Shown piece by piece: positions 6,474 through 9,561 of a DNA stretch of 9,561 nucleotides. Source of the DNA: JADKIH01 sp031411835 (GTDB taxonomy: Bacteria; Bacteroidota; Bacteroidia; AKYH767-A; 2013-40CM-41-45); contig JANOBV010000205.1 in NCBI GenBank assembly GCA_031411835.1, positions 1-9,561 of the forward strand, written 5' to 3'. The position numbers were made by a program, and so were the translations under genes. The notes beneath the pieces were generated by a model. The model did no database searches. It worked only from the letters and a program-made list of their open reading frames with translations, and had not been told where the DNA came from. The stretch's first letter is position 1. Each line of letters begins with the position of its first letter.

Positions 6474-7805
6474 ATGAATAAAATACTCTTAGTAATACAA
6501 CGTGAATATCTGACAAGAGTTAAGAAAAAGTCGTTTATCATCATGACCTTCCTTGGTCCGATATTAATGAGCGGAATTTTTATCTCTGTATTCTTACTTG
6601 ACAAGGTTGATACGGAAGTGAAAACTATTGGTGTAGTTGATAACACCCACATTTTTGTAAATAAATTCAAAGACAGCGAAAGAGTAAAATTCGAATATTT
6701 GAATGAAGATATAAGTAAAGTTCGAAGTGAAAGTAAGAACCGCGGATATTTCGGAGTCTTGTTAATTCCTGCGACTGAGAATATAAGTAGTCTTGAAAGA
6801 GCAGTTACTTTTTATTCAGAATCGCAACCGGGATTTGATATCATTTCAAAAATAAAATTCACGATTGAAAAAGAAATTAATACGCAGAAATATATTGCAG
6901 CAGGAATAGATGAGAAAAAATTGACAGAAATAAAAACAGATGTCGATATTCAGACTCGCGATCTTGCGAATCAGGAAACCAGTACGCCACTGACAACTGG
7001 TTTAGGGTTTGGTGCAGGTTTATTGATCTATCTTTTCATCTTTATTTATGGCGCAATGGTAATGCGCGGAGTATTGGAAGAAAAGACAAGTCGAATTGTT
7101 GAAGTTATTATTTCTTCCGTGAAACCATTTCAATTGATGATGGGAAAAATTATCGGCGTTGCGCTTGTTGGATTAACTCAGTTTTTGCTTTGGGTAGTTT
7201 TAAGTTCATCCGTATTTTTTATTCTAACTTCTTCTTTGATGGCAGGAAAGACCGATAAAGAAAAAGCAGAAATGATGATCAAGACGAGACCGGGAATGGC
7301 GCAAGCAATGGAACAAGCCGGTGAAGATTCTCCTTTGAAAGGCGATAATATGATGAAGTTGGATAACATGCTTGGTACAATTAACTTTCCGCTACTTATT
7401 GGTATGTTCATCTTCTATTTTCTCGGTGGATATTTATTGTACAGTGCATTGTTTGCTGCCATCGGTGCAGCCGTTGACTCAGAAACCGATACGCAGCAAT
7501 TTATGTTGCCGGTCACCATACCGCTCATCATCGCTTATATAGCAGCAGCGACGGTGATTAATAATCCGCAAGGTAATGTCGCCTTCTGGTTTTCAGTCAT
7601 ACCGTTTACATCGCCTATCGTAATGATGGTGAGAATTCCTTTTGGCGTTCCTTGGCAGCATATTGTTTTGTCGATGGTGTTATTGATTGGTGGATTTATT
7701 TTTACGACATGGATTGCAGCACGAATTTATCGCACCGGAATTTTAATGTACGGTAAAAAAGTTACTTACAAAGAACTATGGAAATGGCTTCGATTTCATA
7801 ACTAA
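6474..7805 (+). CDS. ABC-2 type exporter permease (NatB-like)
   Basis: This is the 443-residue inner-membrane partner of the preceding ATPase. It opens with a short cytoplasmic amphipathic segment (IQREYLTRVKKKSF) and a first membrane helix at about 20-42. A largely extracytoplasmic domain follows (about 45-172). The remaining helices lie at about 174-196, 222-253, 305-332, 343-363, 370-390 and 396-416. The stretch VLEEKTSRIVEVIISSVKP at 200-218 is a hallmark of the NatB/COG1668 group, forming the cytoplasmic coupling region after the second helix. Between the third and fourth hydrophobic blocks lies a hydrophilic, Met-rich loop (about 256-303). The C-terminus is basic and cytoplasmic. Spacing to its neighbours (24 bases upstream, 11 downstream) makes an operon very likely. 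The substrate is unknown. Confidence 0.92.
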   Translation: MNKILLVIQREYLTRVKKKSFIIMTFLGPILMSGIFISVFLLDKVDTEVKTIGVVDNTHIFVNKFKDSERVKFEYLNEDISKVRSESKNRGYFGVLLIPATENISSLERAVTFYSESQPGFDIISKIKFTIEKEINTQKYIAAGIDEKKLTEIKTDVDIQTRDLANQETSTPLTTGLGFGAGLLIYLFIFIYGAMVMRGVLEEKTSRIVEVIISSVKPFQLMMGKIIGVALVGLTQFLLWVVLSSSVFFILTSSLMAGKTDKEKAEMMIKTRPGMAQAMEQAGEDSPLKGDNMMKLDNMLGTINFPLLIGMFIFYFLGGYLLYSALFAAIGAAVDSETDTQQFMLPVTIPLIIAYIAAATVINNPQGNVAFWFSVIPFTSPIVMMVRIPFGVPWQHIVLSMVLLIGGFIFTTWIAARIYRTGILMYGKKVTYKELWKWLRFHN

Positions 7806-7816
7806 AACATGACATT

Positions 7817-8746
7817 TTGCGGATAGCAATTCTTGATCTTGGAACAAATACTTTTCATTTATTGATCACTTCGGTCAATAAAAATGGAATTTGGGAAAAG
7901 GTATTCAAGTCAAAAACTGCAGTCAAGTTAGGAGAAGGTGCAATTCATCAAAATGAAATTGCACCTCTTCCATTTAAGAGAGGTATCAGAGCTCTTTCGC
8001 ATTATAAGAAGATCATTGACATTCATAAGCCGGAGAAAGTGTTTGCTTTTGCAACTTCGGCGATTCGCGGAGCAAAGAATGGTAATGATTTTGTTGCTGT
8101 AGCGAAGGAGAAAACCGGTATTGACATCACAGTTATTTCAGGTGATAAAGAAGCAGAATTAATTTATTTCGGCGTGCGGCAATGTGTTGAGCTCAATGAA
8201 GTGCCTGTTTTGATCATGGACATTGGCGGCGGAAGTACAGAATTCATTATTGCCAATAAAGAAAAAATATTCTGGAAGCATAGTTACAATATTGGCGCAG
8301 CTAGATTGCTTGAAATCTTTAAACCATCTGATCCACTTAGTCCAATTGAACTTAAGAAGATCGAAAAATTTCTTTCGAAAGAATTGTCACTGATGTTTGA
8401 GGCTGTAGTGAAATACAAGCCGCTTCAACTAATAGGTTCATCAGGTTCATTCGATACTTTTGCAGAAATGATCGGCTATCAATTTTATAATCGAAATATT
8501 ATAAGCAATTTCAATAAATATAATTTTAACATGGAACAGTATTTTCAGTTGCATGAAAAGATACTTTACTCGACAATAGCTCAACGAAAGAAAATGAAAG
8601 GCTTGATCAAAATGCGTGTTGACATGGTCGTTTTGGCTACTATCTGTACAGCTTTTGTTTTAAGAAAAACAGGAATAGATCAATTGACGTTGTCGAAGTA
8701 TGCACTTAAAGAAGGTGCTTTAAGTATGGTCATTTCCGGACGTTGA
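7817..8746 (+). CDS. Ppx/GppA-family phosphatase (exopolyphosphatase-like), TTG start
   Basis: This is a 309-residue member of the Ppx/GppA family (sugar kinase/Hsp70/actin fold), which hydrolyses polyphosphate or pppGpp. Motifs: phosphate 1 loop LDLGTNTFHLLI (6-17), ATSAIRGAKNG (79-89), SGDKEAELIYFGV (108-120) whose E112 aligns with the E. coli Ppx catalytic Glu121 as far as I can judge, and phosphate 2 loop MDIGGGSTEFII (134-145). The length fits the short two-domain form without the C-terminal HD-like domains of E. coli Ppx, so polyphosphate versus pppGpp specificity cannot be decided. The only sensible start is TTG at 7817, giving MRIAILDLGTNT. The nearby ATG at 7809 is in another frame and stops after five codons. 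It is the third gene of the exporter operon. Family assignment is firm; the exact start is less so. Confidence 0.92.
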   Translation: MRIAILDLGTNTFHLLITSVNKNGIWEKVFKSKTAVKLGEGAIHQNEIAPLPFKRGIRALSHYKKIIDIHKPEKVFAFATSAIRGAKNGNDFVAVAKEKTGIDITVISGDKEAELIYFGVRQCVELNEVPVLIMDIGGGSTEFIIANKEKIFWKHSYNIGAARLLEIFKPSDPLSPIELKKIEKFLSKELSLMFEAVVKYKPLQLIGSSGSFDTFAEMIGYQFYNRNIISNFNKYNFNMEQYFQLHEKILYSTIAQRKKMKGLIKMRVDMVVLATICTAFVLRKTGIDQLTLSKYALKEGALSMVISGR

Positions 8747-8788
8747 TCTTTTATTTTCTGAGATGTAAACTCATGCTTTTCACAGGAA

Positions 8789-8814
8789 TTTGAAGCTAAC
8801 ATTTTATTATCTTG
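8789..8814 (+). promoter_or_regulatory. Candidate promoter of the sigma-54 response regulator gene
   Basis: TTTG at 8789-8792 could be a -33 box. TATCTTG at 8808-8814, followed by CAAC, looks like a -7 TAnnTTTG element one T short. The 16-base gap equals that between the TTTT and TAnnTTTG boxes of the two stronger promoters in this window. The leader would be about 18 bases to the ATG at 8839. I saw no obvious terminator after the preceding ppx-like gene, so read-through from that operon is also possible. Confidence 0.35.
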
Positions 8815-8838
8815 CAACTCGTAATTTAAATTAGAACT

Positions 8839-9561
8839 ATGGCAAGGATATTAATTATCGACGATGAAAAAGCAATTTGTAATACGCTCAAGGATATTCT
8901 TACCTATGAAAAATATGAAGTAGAAATTGCCAATGACGGCGCAGAAGGTATAAAGAAAGCAGAAGCAGGAAATTTTGATCTCGTACTTTCCGATATTAAG
9001 ATGCCAAAAATGGATGGCATTGAAGTGTTGGTGAAATTGCAAGAGATGCATCCTGACCTTCCAGTCGTTATGATTAGTGGACACGGTACGATCGATACTG
9101 CTGTTGATGCTTTGAAGAAAGGAGCATACGATTATATTTCTAAGCCGCCTGATTTGAATCGACTTCTTGTTACTGTGAGAAATGCATTGGATCGTTCTTC
9201 ATTGATCACAGAAACAAAAACACTTAAGCGAAAAATATTTAAGACTCGTGAAATGGTGGGTGATTCACCCGCTATTGGACAAATAAAAGAGATCATTGAA
9301 AAAGTTGCGCCAACAGAAGCAAGAGTTTTGATCACTGGTAGTAATGGAACAGGAAAGGAACTTGTAGCACGTTGGATCCATGAAAAAAGTAATCGCGCTG
9401 CCGGACCATTGGTTGAAGTAAATTGTGCTGCTATTCCATCTGAACTTATAGAAAGTGAATTGTTCGGTCATGAGAAAGGTGCATTTACTTCTGCAATTAA
9501 GCAACGGATCGGAAAATTCGAACAAGCAAACGGCGGGACTTTATTTCTTGATGAGATCGGT
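8839..9561 (+). CDS. NtrC-type sigma-54-dependent response regulator (partial, 3' end off window)
   Basis: 241 codons are visible before the right edge. The receiver domain (1-118) has the acidic pair D8/D9, phosphoacceptor D52 (VLSDIKMPKMDG), S80 and K102 (ISKPP), a complete functional set. A short linker leads to the AAA+ sigma-54 activator domain from about 138 (MVGDSPAIGQIKEII). Its Walker A is GSNGTGKE (167-174), where the family usually reads GESGTGKE. The sigma-54 contact loop is GAFTSA (214-219) instead of GAFTGA, and Walker B is LFLDE (235-239). The rest of the AAA+ domain and the expected DNA-binding Fis-type HTH lie outside the window. It should be phosphorylated by a sensor kinase not seen here and then remodel sigma-54 RNA polymerase at enhancer-dependent promoters. 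I saw no sigma-54 -24/-12 promoter in the window, so its targets are probably elsewhere. Confidence 0.95.
   Translation, partial: MARILIIDDEKAICNTLKDILTYEKYEVEIANDGAEGIKKAEAGNFDLVLSDIKMPKMDGIEVLVKLQEMHPDLPVVMISGHGTIDTAVDALKKGAYDYISKPPDLNRLLVTVRNALDRSSLITETKTLKRKIFKTREMVGDSPAIGQIKEIIEKVAPTEARVLITGSNGTGKELVARWIHEKSNRAAGPLVEVNCAAIPSELIESELFGHEKGAFTSAIKQRIGKFEQANGGTLFLDEIG

Noticed and set aside
8752..8780. Possible terminator after the ppx-like gene (TGAG...CTCA followed by a short T run).
   Set aside because: The stem is only about 4 base pairs with no GC-rich core, and the T run is four bases, so it is not convincing.

Overview
The window looks like a chromosomal housekeeping segment of a Bacteroidota bacterium. 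Three things support this. The base composition is AT-rich (roughly 35-37% GC by eye). The gene starts lack Shine-Dalgarno sequences but have A-rich leaders. Two promoters show the phylum's TAnnTTTG -7 element, and the leftmost gene ends in a type IX secretion (T9SS) C-terminal sorting domain, which is confined to this phylum. I cannot name a genus. Protein wording is closest, from memory, to Chitinophagia/Sphingobacteriia/Flavobacteriia-type genomes.

Layout: (1) Positions 1-1361, minus strand: a secreted cysteine-rich protein of unknown function with a signal peptide and a T9SS tail, cut by the left edge. (2) Positions 1548-2864: murA, transcribed divergently from the first gene, with Asp in place of the catalytic Cys. 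(3) Positions 2974-3498: a periplasmic TlpA-like thioredoxin with its own promoter and a clear intrinsic terminator. (4) Positions 3555-5423: a strong-looking promoter, a foldable 5' leader, then grpE and dnaJ as a chaperone operon closed by a second intrinsic terminator. (5) Positions 5526-8746: an ABC exporter ATPase, its NatB-like permease and a Ppx/GppA phosphatase, closely spaced and probably one operon. (6) Positions 8839-9561: an NtrC-type sigma-54 response regulator, cut by the right edge inside its AAA+ domain.

How they work together: GrpE and DnaJ are the co-chaperones of DnaK, which is not in the window. MurA makes the first committed peptidoglycan precursor. The TlpA-like protein handles envelope disulfides. 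The exporter-plus-Ppx operon and the response regulator point to membrane and stress physiology, but their substrate and targets cannot be read from the sequence. No gene-free stretch exceeds 300 bases. The gaps are 1362-1547, 2865-2973, 3499-3680, 5424-5525 and 8747-8838; they hold the promoters, leader and terminators listed. I see no tRNA, rRNA, CRISPR array, insertion sequence or phage gene.

I found no clearly new multi-gene system. The points most worth a second look are the nested inverted repeats in the grpE leader, the Cys-to-Asp MurA, the TTG start with an out-of-frame ATG at the ppx-like gene, and the GAFTSA variant in the sigma-54 activator.
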